This document shows, one piece after another, positions 9,257 through 17,300 of a DNA stretch of 64,000 bases. The notes below the pieces were generated by a model, which saw only the letters and a list, made by a program, of their open reading frames with translations, made no database searches and had not been told where the DNA came from. The translations under genes were made by a program, and so were the position numbers. Location: the NCBI GenBank assembly GCA_018262195.1, contig JAGTRS010000010.1, forward strand, positions 1-64,000. Direction: 5' to 3'. The stretch is from Pseudomonadota bacterium. GTDB lineage: Bacteria; Pseudomonadota; Gammaproteobacteria; Burkholderiales; Rhodocyclaceae. The stretch's first letter is position 1; the number at the start of each line of letters is the position of its first letter.

Positions 9257-9272
9257 CGCAAAGCGTGTGCCA
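9257..9272 (-). promoter_or_regulatory. Sigma-54 promoter of the hup operon
   Basis: On the minus strand TGGCACACGCTTTGCG matches the sigma-54 consensus TGGCAC-N5-TTGC, with the -24 element at 9272-9267 and the -12 element at 9261-9257. Transcription should start near 9245, about 34 nt before the hupS GTG. Sigma-54 control by an NtrC-type activator (HoxA/HupR) is known for uptake hydrogenases of this class; no such activator gene is in the window. Confidence 0.85.
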
Positions 9273-9295
9273 CGCACCGAACGCCCGTGATTTAT

Positions 9296-9316
9296 CAAAA
9301 GGAATCAAGCCTTTTG
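9296..9316. promoter_or_regulatory. Dyad CAAAAGG-N7-CCTTTTG, proximal candidate regulator or IHF site
   Basis: A perfect 7-bp inverted repeat with a 7-bp spacer, about 50-70 bp upstream of the expected hup transcript start. AATCAAGCCTTTT inside it matches the IHF consensus WATCAANNNNTTR except at the last base. Function is inferred only from position. Confidence 0.4.
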
Positions 9317-9386
9317 GCCAGCCTTGGCATATTGGGGAAGCCATTCGGCTGGTAACATGAAGTCCACGGTGGAAACAAACATTCCA

Positions 9387-9412
9387 CTTTTGAACGATTC
9401 GCGCATCAAAAG
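9387..9412. promoter_or_regulatory. Dyad CTTTTGA-N12-TCAAAAG, distal candidate activator site
   Basis: A perfect 7-bp inverted repeat of the same TCAAAAG word as at 9296, about 140-165 bp upstream of the expected hupS transcript start. That is the usual distance for a sigma-54 enhancer. It is also only 46-72 bp before the divergent gene at 9459, so it could act on that gene instead. Confidence 0.4.
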
Positions 9413-9458
9413 GCACTTCGCCGCCCGCAACCGCAATAAATCGTTCTAGAATCAATGG

Positions 9459-12400
9459 ATGAAGAGAGAACGCACGTCCTGCATCGTCGACCTGATTTCC
9501 ACCCGGAGCAATCGCGTCGAGCCTGGGATCAATCTGCGCGACGTGGCCTCGCACATGCTGGGGACGAAATCCTCCTCGGTCATCGTCGTCGAGGAAAACG
9601 TGGCTGTCGGCATCATCACCGAGCGCGACATCGTTCGCTTCATGCGGCAGCATCTGCCTCCCGAGCAAACGGCCCGCGAATTCATGACCAGCCCGGTTCA
9701 TTGCGTGCCGGCCAACATGCCATTCCAGAAAGCCTACCGCGAAGCCACGGCGCTCGGCATCCGGCATATCGTGGTGATCGATCCCGCGGGCCAACCGCTC
9801 GGCATCGTCAACGAATCGGATTTCCGCAAACACCTCGGCACCGACTTTTTCCTTCAGCTCAATACGGCCGACACGCTGATGGAACGTACTTTTCCCAGGC
9901 TGACGGCCAGCGCGCGACTCGATGACGCCCTGACCGCCATGGATGCGGTCAGCGCCAGCTGCGTCTTCGTGGTCGATGGCAAGAAGCCGCTCGGCATCGT
10001 GACGGAACACGATGCACTCCGCCTGTTCCTCGACAACCTGAGCAACCCGACGCTGGAAGAGGTCATGACCCGGCCGGCCATCACCATACCGGCCGATCAT
10101 CCGCTGACCGATGCGGCACAGCTGATGCTCGACCGGAATATCCGCCACCTGGGCATCGTCGACCAGGAAGGCTGGCTCGTCGGCATGCTCTCCGAACACG
10201 CCCTGATGAGCCCCCTCAGCCTTGGGCACGTCGACAGCGCGCTGAGCGAACAGCAATCGGTCTTCCGCTGCCGGGAACGCATGCTCGAGGAAATCGCCGC
10301 CAATGAACGCTATCAACGGGCACTACTCGACAACTTCCCGTTTCTCGTCTGGCTCAAGGACACCGACTCCCGCTTCCTGACGACCAATCGTGCGTTTGCC
10401 AACGCCGTCAGCCTGCCCGGCGCGCAAGATCTCGTTGGCAAGACCGATCTCGACTTCTGGCCGGACGAGATGGCCAACCAGTTTCGCGCCGACGACTTCG
10501 AGGTCATGACGTCGCGGAAAAACAAGATCGTCGTCGAACCGATCATCGTCAATCAGCAGGTCACCTGGCACGAGACCTACAAGGCCCCCGTCGTCGGCGA
10601 AGATGGAGCCCTGCTGGGCACGGTTGGCTTTGCGCGGGACATCTCGGAACAAAAGCGCGCCGAGCAGGCGATGCAGCTTCGCAATGCAGCGCTGGCCGCC
10701 ATGATTGGCGGGGAGTCGTTGGGACGCGCCCTGGAACTGCTCGCAATGTCGGTCGAGGCGGAAATGGCCGATTGGCGCTGCTCGATCATGCTTTGCGACG
10801 AATCCCGGCAGCAACTGACGATCGGTGCAGCGCCAAGTTTGCCCAGCCACTTCAGCAAAGCCATCGATGGCATGCGCATCGACGAAGGCCTGAGTTCATG
10901 CAGCATGGCCGCCGCCCAGCGGCAGCGCGTGATTGTCGAAAACATATTCGAACAAGCGCAATGCGCCCCCTTCCACGATCTCGCCCGACAAACCGAAATC
11001 GCCGCCTGCTGGTCGGACCCGATCATCGGCCCGGATGGACTGCTGCTCGGCACCTTTGCTGCCTTTTCCCGTGCCCCTGCCCGCCCCTCCGAGAAGGAAC
11101 TGGGCATCCTGACCTTGGCCTGCCAACTGGCCGCACTCCTGATCGATCACCACCACCGCTCTCTTGAACTGGGGGGCAGCCTCGAGACATTTCAGGGGAT
11201 ATTCAACAGCATCAGCGAAGCCCTGGTCATTCTGGGAGAAGACGGCCGCTTCCTCGATGTCAATTCAGGCGCCGAACTGCTGGCCGGTGCATCGCGTGCC
11301 CAACTGATAGGCGAGGCTTATCAACGTTTTATCGAGCCCGGCCTGACGAATGTATCGACCGTCGAACGCCACCTTGAGGCGGCATTTGGCGGAACGCCAA
11401 ATTGCTTCGAGATTTTTGCGAAAAGCTGTTCCGGCGACGTCTTCCCTGCCGAAGTCCGTTTCCAGAAGGCGAAATATTTCGCCAAACCGGTGGTCATTGC
11501 CTCGGTCATCGACATCACCGAGCGCAAGAATGCCGAGTTGCGACTCGAAGTCGAACACGACCTGGCGCAGGCACTGGCCGCCAATTTGCCGCGGGATGCC
11601 GCGCTTTTCGAACTGCTGAAATCAACCCTGCGCTTTCCGAACATCGATGCCGCCACGCTGCATACGCGACAAGCCGATGGAAGCTACAGGCTGACCGCCT
11701 ATACCGGGCTTTCCGAGGAATTCGCCCGCCAAATCGAACAACTGGCGCCCGATGCCCCCCTCGCCCGAGCAGCCACCAGTGGCAAGTCCATCTGCAACTG
11801 CCTGCCGACGGCAGATCACTGCTGCGACGAGCCCATCTTTGCAAGCCAGGCACTTCAGGCCGAAGGACTGGGCTGCCTGGCCGCCATGCCCCTCATCCAC
11901 GACGGCGCGCCCGTGGCCTGCATCACCTTGTGCGGCCATGCCGACAACGGCATCCTGCCCTCTACGCTGCGCTCGCTGGATCTGCTGGGCTGCCGTTTCA
12001 GCCAGGGCTTGCAACAGATCGAAGCACAGGAGGTTGCCCGCCAGCTGCAACACAATTTGAGCGGCGTTTTCGATTCGCTCAAGCACTTCATCTTCGTCGT
12101 CAGCCATCAGGGCACCATCCTGCATTACAACCGTGCTGTCGCGGAGGATCTGGGTTATGGACCGACCCGTCTGATCGGCCAGCCGATCTCCGTAGTCCAT
12201 CCCGAGGCCCTGCGGGCGCAGGGACTAAAGATGAAGGACGAGGTACTGGCCAATCTCCGCAGCACATTCTCGCTGCCCCTTCTGGACACCTCCGGACGAC
12301 AGGTCATGGTTGAAACCCACGTCACCCATGGTTACTGGGACGGCCAGCCCGCGCTGATTGGCACCTCGCAGGACATCTCGGAGCGCCTGATCGCCGAGGA

Positions 12401-14480
12401 ACGCCAGAAACTGGCCGCGAGCGTGTTCGACAACGCCCATGAAGGCATCGTGATCACCGACTCCAAGGGGATCATCCTTGAAGTCAATTCGACCTTCAGC
12501 GAACTCACCGGCTACGCTCGCGAAGAAGCCATCGGCAAAACGCCCAGCATGCTCAAATCCGGACACCATGATCCGGGCTTCTATCGCGAAATGTGGGAAA
12601 AGATTGCGGAGGATGGTTATTGGCGCGGCGAAATCTGGAACCGCAAGAAATCCGGTGAAATTTTCGTCGAATTACTGACCATTTCCAGCGTGCGCAACCG
12701 GAAAGGTGACATCGCCAATTTCGTTGCCATCTTCTCCGACATCACGCTGATCAAGCAGCACCAACAGCGTCTCGAGCATCTCGCCCATTACGATGCGCTA
12801 ACCCAGTTGCCGAATCGCATGCTGCTCGGCGACCGCCTGCAGCTGGCCATGGCGCAAACCGAACGCAGCGGCAAGATGCTGGCGATCTGCTACCTCGATC
12901 TCGACAATTTCAAGCCGATCAACGACCGCTTCGGTCATTCGGCCGGCGATTTCCTGCTGATCGAGGTTGCCCAGCGCCTGAAATCCTGTGTCCGCTCCGG
13001 TGACACGGTATCCCGCCTCGGGGGGGATGAGTTCGTACTACTGGTTTCCAATCTGGATGATGTGCATGAATGCAACCAGGCAATCAACCGCATCATCAGC
13101 GCGCTCACCCAGCCATTCCGTATCTCGGAGCACACCGTCACGATATCTGCGAGCATCGGCGTCACGCTCTACCCGCATGACGGGTCCGATGCCGATACGC
13201 TGATCCGCCACGCCGACCAGGCCATGTATGCCGCCAAACAAGGGGGGCGCAATCGCCATCATCTGTTCGACCCGGAAAACGACCGCCGAACCCGCGTTCG
13301 CCGCGAAGAAATCGTGCGCATTCGAGAAGGCTTGGCCAACGGTGAATTCAGGCTCTACTTCCAGCCCAAGGTCAACATGCGCAAGGGCCTCGTCACCGGC
13401 GCAGAAGCATTGATCCGCTGGCAGCACCCGATCGATGGCCTGCTGCTGCCCGGACGCTTCCTGCCCGCCCTGGAGGATAGCGAAGTCGACATCGAGCTCG
13501 GCGACTGGGTCATTCGGGAGGCCCTTCAGCAGATGGAGAAATGGCATGACCAGGGGGTCGATCTGCCCGTCAGCATCAACATTTCCGGCAAACATCTCCA
13601 GCACGAAGGATTTTCGCGGCGACTGGGCGAACTGCTCGCCGCCCACCCCAAGGTTTCCCCCGGCCAGATTGAACTCGAGGTACTTGAAACCGCGGCGCTC
13701 GAAGACATGGCCAACGTCGCCGAATTGTTCGCCGAGTGCCGGCGACTCGGCGTCAGTTTTGCACTGGACGATTTCGGTACCGGCTATTCGTCGCTAACCT
13801 ATTTCCGGCAGTTGCCGGCCGATGTGCTGAAGATCGACCAATCCTTCATTCGCAACATGCTGGATGACTCGGACGATCTCGCCATTGTCGAAGGCGTCAT
13901 CGGCCTGACCCAGGCATTCCGTCGCCAGGTCATCGCCGAAGGGGTCGAAACGGTGGAGCATGGCCTGATCCTGCTGCTTCTCGGCTGCGACATGGCGCAA
14001 GGCTTCGGCATCGCCCATCCCATGCCCGCCATCCAGCTTCCGGAGTGGATCAGGGGATTCCGGCCGGACGAACTGTGGGGACTGGCCACTGCCTTCAAGT
14101 GGTCACACGAGGATCTGCCGATGCTGATCGCCGACGTGGATCACAACCGCTGGAAAAAGGCGCTGCTCGCCTACCTTGATGACAAGACTGACAAGCTCCA
14201 GCCACCCGAACTCGACCACCACCAATGTCGTTTCGGGCGCTGGTATTACAGCGACGAAGGTCAGCGCTACGCCGATGTCGAAGCCTTCCGCATGCTTGAA
14301 GGGCTGCACAGGCACCTGCACGTTCTGGCCGGCGAACTGGTTGCCTGCCATGACTCTGGCACGACGAGCGATCTTGGCGACCTGAAACGGGACTTCGAAA
14401 CGCAAAGTCTGCGGCTGACCGAATGCATCCAGCAGATTCAGGCCGAGGTCTTGCTGAATTCAAAGCTGCCCAGACAATAA
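9459..14480 (+). CDS. Giant CBS-PAS-GAF-GGDEF-EAL-CZB cyclic-di-GMP protein
   Basis: A 1673-aa predicted cytoplasmic protein with no clear membrane segment. Domains in order: four CBS motifs (about 1-270), PAS (285-405), GAF (415-565), PAS (575-690), GAF (715-855), two PAS (865-1095), GGDEF (1109-1270), EAL (1285-1530) and a CZB-like zinc domain (1565-1630). GGDEF (1188-1192) is intact, with an RSGD inhibitory site at 1179. EAL at 1316 plus DDFGTGYSS, LKIDQSF and IAEGVET suggest an active phosphodiesterase, so it may be bifunctional. The CZB signature is DHHQCRFGRW (Cys1590). It is divergent from hupS; a link to hydrogen metabolism is only suggested by position. Confidence 0.93.
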   Translation: MKRERTSCIVDLISTRSNRVEPGINLRDVASHMLGTKSSSVIVVEENVAVGIITERDIVRFMRQHLPPEQTAREFMTSPVHCVPANMPFQKAYREATALGIRHIVVIDPAGQPLGIVNESDFRKHLGTDFFLQLNTADTLMERTFPRLTASARLDDALTAMDAVSASCVFVVDGKKPLGIVTEHDALRLFLDNLSNPTLEEVMTRPAITIPADHPLTDAAQLMLDRNIRHLGIVDQEGWLVGMLSEHALMSPLSLGHVDSALSEQQSVFRCRERMLEEIAANERYQRALLDNFPFLVWLKDTDSRFLTTNRAFANAVSLPGAQDLVGKTDLDFWPDEMANQFRADDFEVMTSRKNKIVVEPIIVNQQVTWHETYKAPVVGEDGALLGTVGFARDISEQKRAEQAMQLRNAALAAMIGGESLGRALELLAMSVEAEMADWRCSIMLCDESRQQLTIGAAPSLPSHFSKAIDGMRIDEGLSSCSMAAAQRQRVIVENIFEQAQCAPFHDLARQTEIAACWSDPIIGPDGLLLGTFAAFSRAPARPSEKELGILTLACQLAALLIDHHHRSLELGGSLETFQGIFNSISEALVILGEDGRFLDVNSGAELLAGASRAQLIGEAYQRFIEPGLTNVSTVERHLEAAFGGTPNCFEIFAKSCSGDVFPAEVRFQKAKYFAKPVVIASVIDITERKNAELRLEVEHDLAQALAANLPRDAALFELLKSTLRFPNIDAATLHTRQADGSYRLTAYTGLSEEFARQIEQLAPDAPLARAATSGKSICNCLPTADHCCDEPIFASQALQAEGLGCLAAMPLIHDGAPVACITLCGHADNGILPSTLRSLDLLGCRFSQGLQQIEAQEVARQLQHNLSGVFDSLKHFIFVVSHQGTILHYNRAVAEDLGYGPTRLIGQPISVVHPEALRAQGLKMKDEVLANLRSTFSLPLLDTSGRQVMVETHVTHGYWDGQPALIGTSQDISERLIAEERQKLAASVFDNAHEGIVITDSKGIILEVNSTFSELTGYAREEAIGKTPSMLKSGHHDPGFYREMWEKIAEDGYWRGEIWNRKKSGEIFVELLTISSVRNRKGDIANFVAIFSDITLIKQHQQRLEHLAHYDALTQLPNRMLLGDRLQLAMAQTERSGKMLAICYLDLDNFKPINDRFGHSAGDFLLIEVAQRLKSCVRSGDTVSRLGGDEFVLLVSNLDDVHECNQAINRIISALTQPFRISEHTVTISASIGVTLYPHDGSDADTLIRHADQAMYAAKQGGRNRHHLFDPENDRRTRVRREEIVRIREGLANGEFRLYFQPKVNMRKGLVTGAEALIRWQHPIDGLLLPGRFLPALEDSEVDIELGDWVIREALQQMEKWHDQGVDLPVSINISGKHLQHEGFSRRLGELLAAHPKVSPGQIELEVLETAALEDMANVAELFAECRRLGVSFALDDFGTGYSSLTYFRQLPADVLKIDQSFIRNMLDDSDDLAIVEGVIGLTQAFRRQVIAEGVETVEHGLILLLLGCDMAQGFGIAHPMPAIQLPEWIRGFRPDELWGLATAFKWSHEDLPMLIADVDHNRWKKALLAYLDDKTDKLQPPELDHHQCRFGRWYYSDEGQRYADVEAFRMLEGLHRHLHVLAGELVACHDSGTTSDLGDLKRDFETQSLRLTECIQQIQAEVLLNSKLPRQ

Positions 14481-14597
14481 GCCCACTGCGTTGGCTTTCT
14501 GCTGTTTTTCTTGTCGCAGTTTATTTGATTCCCGTTAATCTGCCGTTAAACTTGCGCGTTCATAATTTAGCCCTGATTTATTTCGGTTTTTTCCCTG

Positions 14598-15206
14598 ATG
14601 CTTGAAGCAGACAATCTGGAATGCGTGCGCGGCGAGCGCCGCCTGTTCGCAGGCCTCGGCTTCAAGCTGGAAGCCGGCGAACTGCTGTACCTGCAAGGCA
14701 GGAACGGTGCCGGCAAGACCAGCCTGCTGCGCATGCTGATTGGCCTGCTGCCACCGGAATCGGGCGAGATTCGCTGGAAGGGGCAAGCGATCAAGTCCGA
14801 CGATTTTCGGGCCGATCTTTGCTACCTCGGCCACCTGAATGCCATCAAGGAAGAACTGACGCCACTGGAAAACCTGCTTGCCTCAGCCCATCTGGCCGAC
14901 GAGGACTTGTCCGAGGACGAGGCCATCGACGCACTGGAGCAGGTTGGCCTGGCCGGGCGGGAAGACCTGGCCTGCAAATACCTGTCGCAGGGCCAGAAAC
15001 GACGGGTCGCGCTGGCTCGGCTGGTCAAGGAAAAAAGGCCGTTGTGGATTCTCGACGAGCCCTTCGTCGCCCTCGATGTAGCAGCCGTAGACTGGCTGGC
15101 CGGCATCATTTCCGGTCATCTGCAGCGCGGCGGCCTAGCCGTCATGACAACGCACCAGCTGGTCAATATCCCGGCCGGCACCGTCCGCGAATTGCGACTG
15201 AGTTGA
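14598..15206 (+). CDS. ccmA: CcmA, ATPase of the haem export complex
   Basis: The 202-aa ABC ATPase of cytochrome c maturation powers release of haem-loaded CcmE from CcmC. Walker A is GRNGAGKT (34-41), the signature is YLSQGQKRR and Walker B is LWILDEPF. It is the first gene of the ccm operon; the 117 bp upstream are AT-rich and include a -10-like CATAAT at 14561 without a clear -35. ccmB follows after 13 bp. Confidence 0.97.
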   Translation: MLEADNLECVRGERRLFAGLGFKLEAGELLYLQGRNGAGKTSLLRMLIGLLPPESGEIRWKGQAIKSDDFRADLCYLGHLNAIKEELTPLENLLASAHLADEDLSEDEAIDALEQVGLAGREDLACKYLSQGQKRRVALARLVKEKRPLWILDEPFVALDVAAVDWLAGIISGHLQRGGLAVMTTHQLVNIPAGTVRELRLS

Positions 15207-15219
15207 GGATCGTCAGCTG

Positions 15220-15888
15220 ATGTTCAAAATCATGACGGCGGTCATCGGACGCGATCTCAAACTGGCCATGCGGCGGCAGGCGGATATCGTCTCGGCCGTC
15301 TTTTTCTTCGTCATCGTCGTCAGCCTGTTCCCGCTCGGCGTCGGCCCCGAACCGGACCTCCTGCGCAAGCTGGCTCCCGGCGTGTTGTGGGTTGCGGCGC
15401 TGTTGGCCACCATGCTGTCGCTACCCCGCCTGTTCGCCGACGATCATCGCGATGGCACGCTAGAGCAGCTGGCACTTGCACCCCACCCCCTGGGATTGGT
15501 CGTTACCGGGAAAGTGATTGCTCACTGGCTGGTCTCCGGACTGCCCCTGGCACTGATCGCCCCCGTCCTCGGCATTCAGTTCGATCTCTCCAGCGACGCG
15601 TTGATCGTCCTGACCGGTGCCCTGCTGATCGGTACGCCCGCCCTTTCCGGAATCGGCGCCATCGGGGCTGCGTTGACCCTTGGTTTGCGCGGTGGCGGCG
15701 TGCTGCTCTCCTTGCTTGTTCTACCACTCTACATCCCGGTGCTAATATTCGGCGCTGGTGCAGTAGATGCAACGGTGACCGGACTCGGGGGAGAAGGTCA
15801 TCTTTCCCTGCTTGCTGCTTTTACGTTTGCCTCTGTTGGCTTTGCCCCCTGGGCATCTGCCGCTGCCTTGAAGATCGCCCTCGAATGA
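15220..15888 (+). CDS. ccmB: CcmB, membrane subunit of the haem export complex
   Basis: A 222-aa polytopic membrane protein (about six hydrophobic segments) that pairs with CcmA and CcmC. The start MFKIMTAVIGRDLKLAMRR is typical of CcmB. Its stop overlaps the ccmC start by 4 bp (ATGA), supporting coupled translation. Confidence 0.96.
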   Translation: MFKIMTAVIGRDLKLAMRRQADIVSAVFFFVIVVSLFPLGVGPEPDLLRKLAPGVLWVAALLATMLSLPRLFADDHRDGTLEQLALAPHPLGLVVTGKVIAHWLVSGLPLALIAPVLGIQFDLSSDALIVLTGALLIGTPALSGIGAIGAALTLGLRGGGVLLSLLVLPLYIPVLIFGAGAVDATVTGLGGEGHLSLLAAFTFASVGFAPWASAAALKIALE

Positions 15889-16631
15889 AAGATCGCTTCA
15901 ATCTCTACCGCTTTGCCTCGCCCGCTACGTTTTACCCGCTGGCCGGCGCACTGATCCCCTATTTCGTTGCCGTATCAGTCGTTTTCGGCCTTGCCGGGCT
16001 GTGGCTGGGCATGCTCGTCGCGCCGACCGACTTCCAGCAGGGCGAAGGCTACCGGATCATTTTCATCCACGTCCCGGCCTCCTGGATGTCGATGTTCGTC
16101 TATCTCGTGATGGCCGGCTGGGCTGCCATCGGGCTTGCCTTCAATACCCGCCTGTCGGGCATGATGGCGCAGGCCCTGGCACCGACCGGTGCGCTCATGG
16201 CCTTCCTCTCGCTGCTCACCGGCGCCCTGTGGGGCAAGCCGATGTGGGGCGCCTGGTGGGTCTGGGACGCCCGGCTCACTTCCGAACTCATCCTGCTTTT
16301 CCTCTACATCGGCTATATGGCCCTGACCGCCGCCATCGACGATCCGCGCCGGGCCGACAAGGCCGGGGGCCTCCTGCTGCTCGTCGGGGTCGTCAACATC
16401 CCGATCATCTATTTCTCGGTCAAATGGTGGAACACGCTGCATCAGGGATCCAGCGTCAATCTCGCCAAGTCGTCGATGGCCACCACCATGCTCTGGGGCA
16501 TGTTGCTCATGGCCATGTGTTTCTGGATGTATTCGATCGCCATGGCACTCATGCGCGTGCGGACCATCATGCTTGAACGCGAACGTCACACCGACTGGGT
16601 CAAGGCAGAACTGGCAGGAGACGAAAAATGA
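15885..16631 (+). CDS. ccmC: CcmC, haem-handling protein
   Basis: A 248-aa inner membrane protein that presents haem to CcmE. The Trp-rich WWD motif appears as WGAWWVWDARLTSEL in a periplasmic loop, and six hydrophobic segments are visible. The ATG at 15885 is chosen because it overlaps the ccmB stop and gives MKDRFNLYRFASP, the usual N-terminus; a much longer frame upstream only shadows ccmB. It overlaps ccmD by 4 bp. Confidence 0.97.
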   Translation: MKDRFNLYRFASPATFYPLAGALIPYFVAVSVVFGLAGLWLGMLVAPTDFQQGEGYRIIFIHVPASWMSMFVYLVMAGWAAIGLAFNTRLSGMMAQALAPTGALMAFLSLLTGALWGKPMWGAWWVWDARLTSELILLFLYIGYMALTAAIDDPRRADKAGGLLLLVGVVNIPIIYFSVKWWNTLHQGSSVNLAKSSMATTMLWGMLLMAMCFWMYSIAMALMRVRTIMLERERHTDWVKAELAGDEK

Positions 16632-16816
16632 TCCACTGGAACAGTTTTGCCGACTTCATCGCGATGGGCGGCTATGGTTTGTACGTCTGGGGATCCTTCG
16701 GCGCGACCGCCCTGGTCATGGCGATTGAACCGATCGTCGTCGCCCGCAATCGAAAGAACACCATTGCCCGTCTCAAGCGCCAGTTGCGCGCCGAAACAAG
16801 GAACACTGCTGAATGA
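16628..16816 (+). CDS. ccmD: CcmD, small haem export protein
   Basis: A 62-aa protein with one membrane segment ([19 protein letters not shown] onward) and a basic C-terminal tail, the standard CcmD plan. It helps release holo-CcmE from the CcmABC complex. Both ends overlap neighbours by 4 bp. Confidence 0.94.
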   Translation: MIHWNSFADFIAMGGYGLYVWGSFGATALVMAIEPIVVARNRKNTIARLKRQLRAETRNTAE

Positions 16817-17298
16817 AATCCCGTCACAAGAAACTGGCCCTGATTGGTGGCGCGCTGGCCATCATCGGCATCATCGCTGCGCTGGTCCTGAACGCGCTGA
16901 ACAGCAACATCGCGCTCTACATCACACCGACCGACGTAGCGGCCGGCAAGGCACCCAAGGACAAGCTGTTCCGCATTGGCGGCCTGGTCAAGGAAGGCAG
17001 CATCAGCCGCCAGGCCGACGGGGTCACCATCAGCTTCGCGATCACCGACACCGAGAAGGAAATTCCGGTGGCTTACAAGGGCATCCTGCCCGACCTGTTC
17101 AAGGAAGGGAAAGGCGCCGTCGCGCAGGGCAAGCTGAATGCCGAAGGCACCTTCGTGGCCACCGAGGTTCTGGCCAAGCACGATGAAAACTACATGCCGC
17201 CGGAAGCGGCCAAGGCCGTGGGCGACGCCCAGGCCCGCGCCGCCGGCAAGCACGTTTCGCCTTCTTCCGCCGGTGAAAAGCCGAAAGCGAGTTACTGA
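16813..17298 (+). CDS. ccmE: CcmE, periplasmic haem chaperone
   Basis: This 161-aa protein has an N-terminal membrane anchor (about residues 8-29) and the covalent haem site His123 in HDENYMPPE. It carries haem from CcmC to the CcmFH ligase. The conserved His and Tyr are present, so it should be functional. It overlaps the ccmD stop by 4 bp and precedes ccmF by 2 bp. Confidence 0.97.
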   Translation: MKSRHKKLALIGGALAIIGIIAALVLNALNSNIALYITPTDVAAGKAPKDKLFRIGGLVKEGSISRQADGVTISFAITDTEKEIPVAYKGILPDLFKEGKGAVAQGKLNAEGTFVATEVLAKHDENYMPPEAAKAVGDAQARAAGKHVSPSSAGEKPKASY

Positions 17299-17300
17299 GC

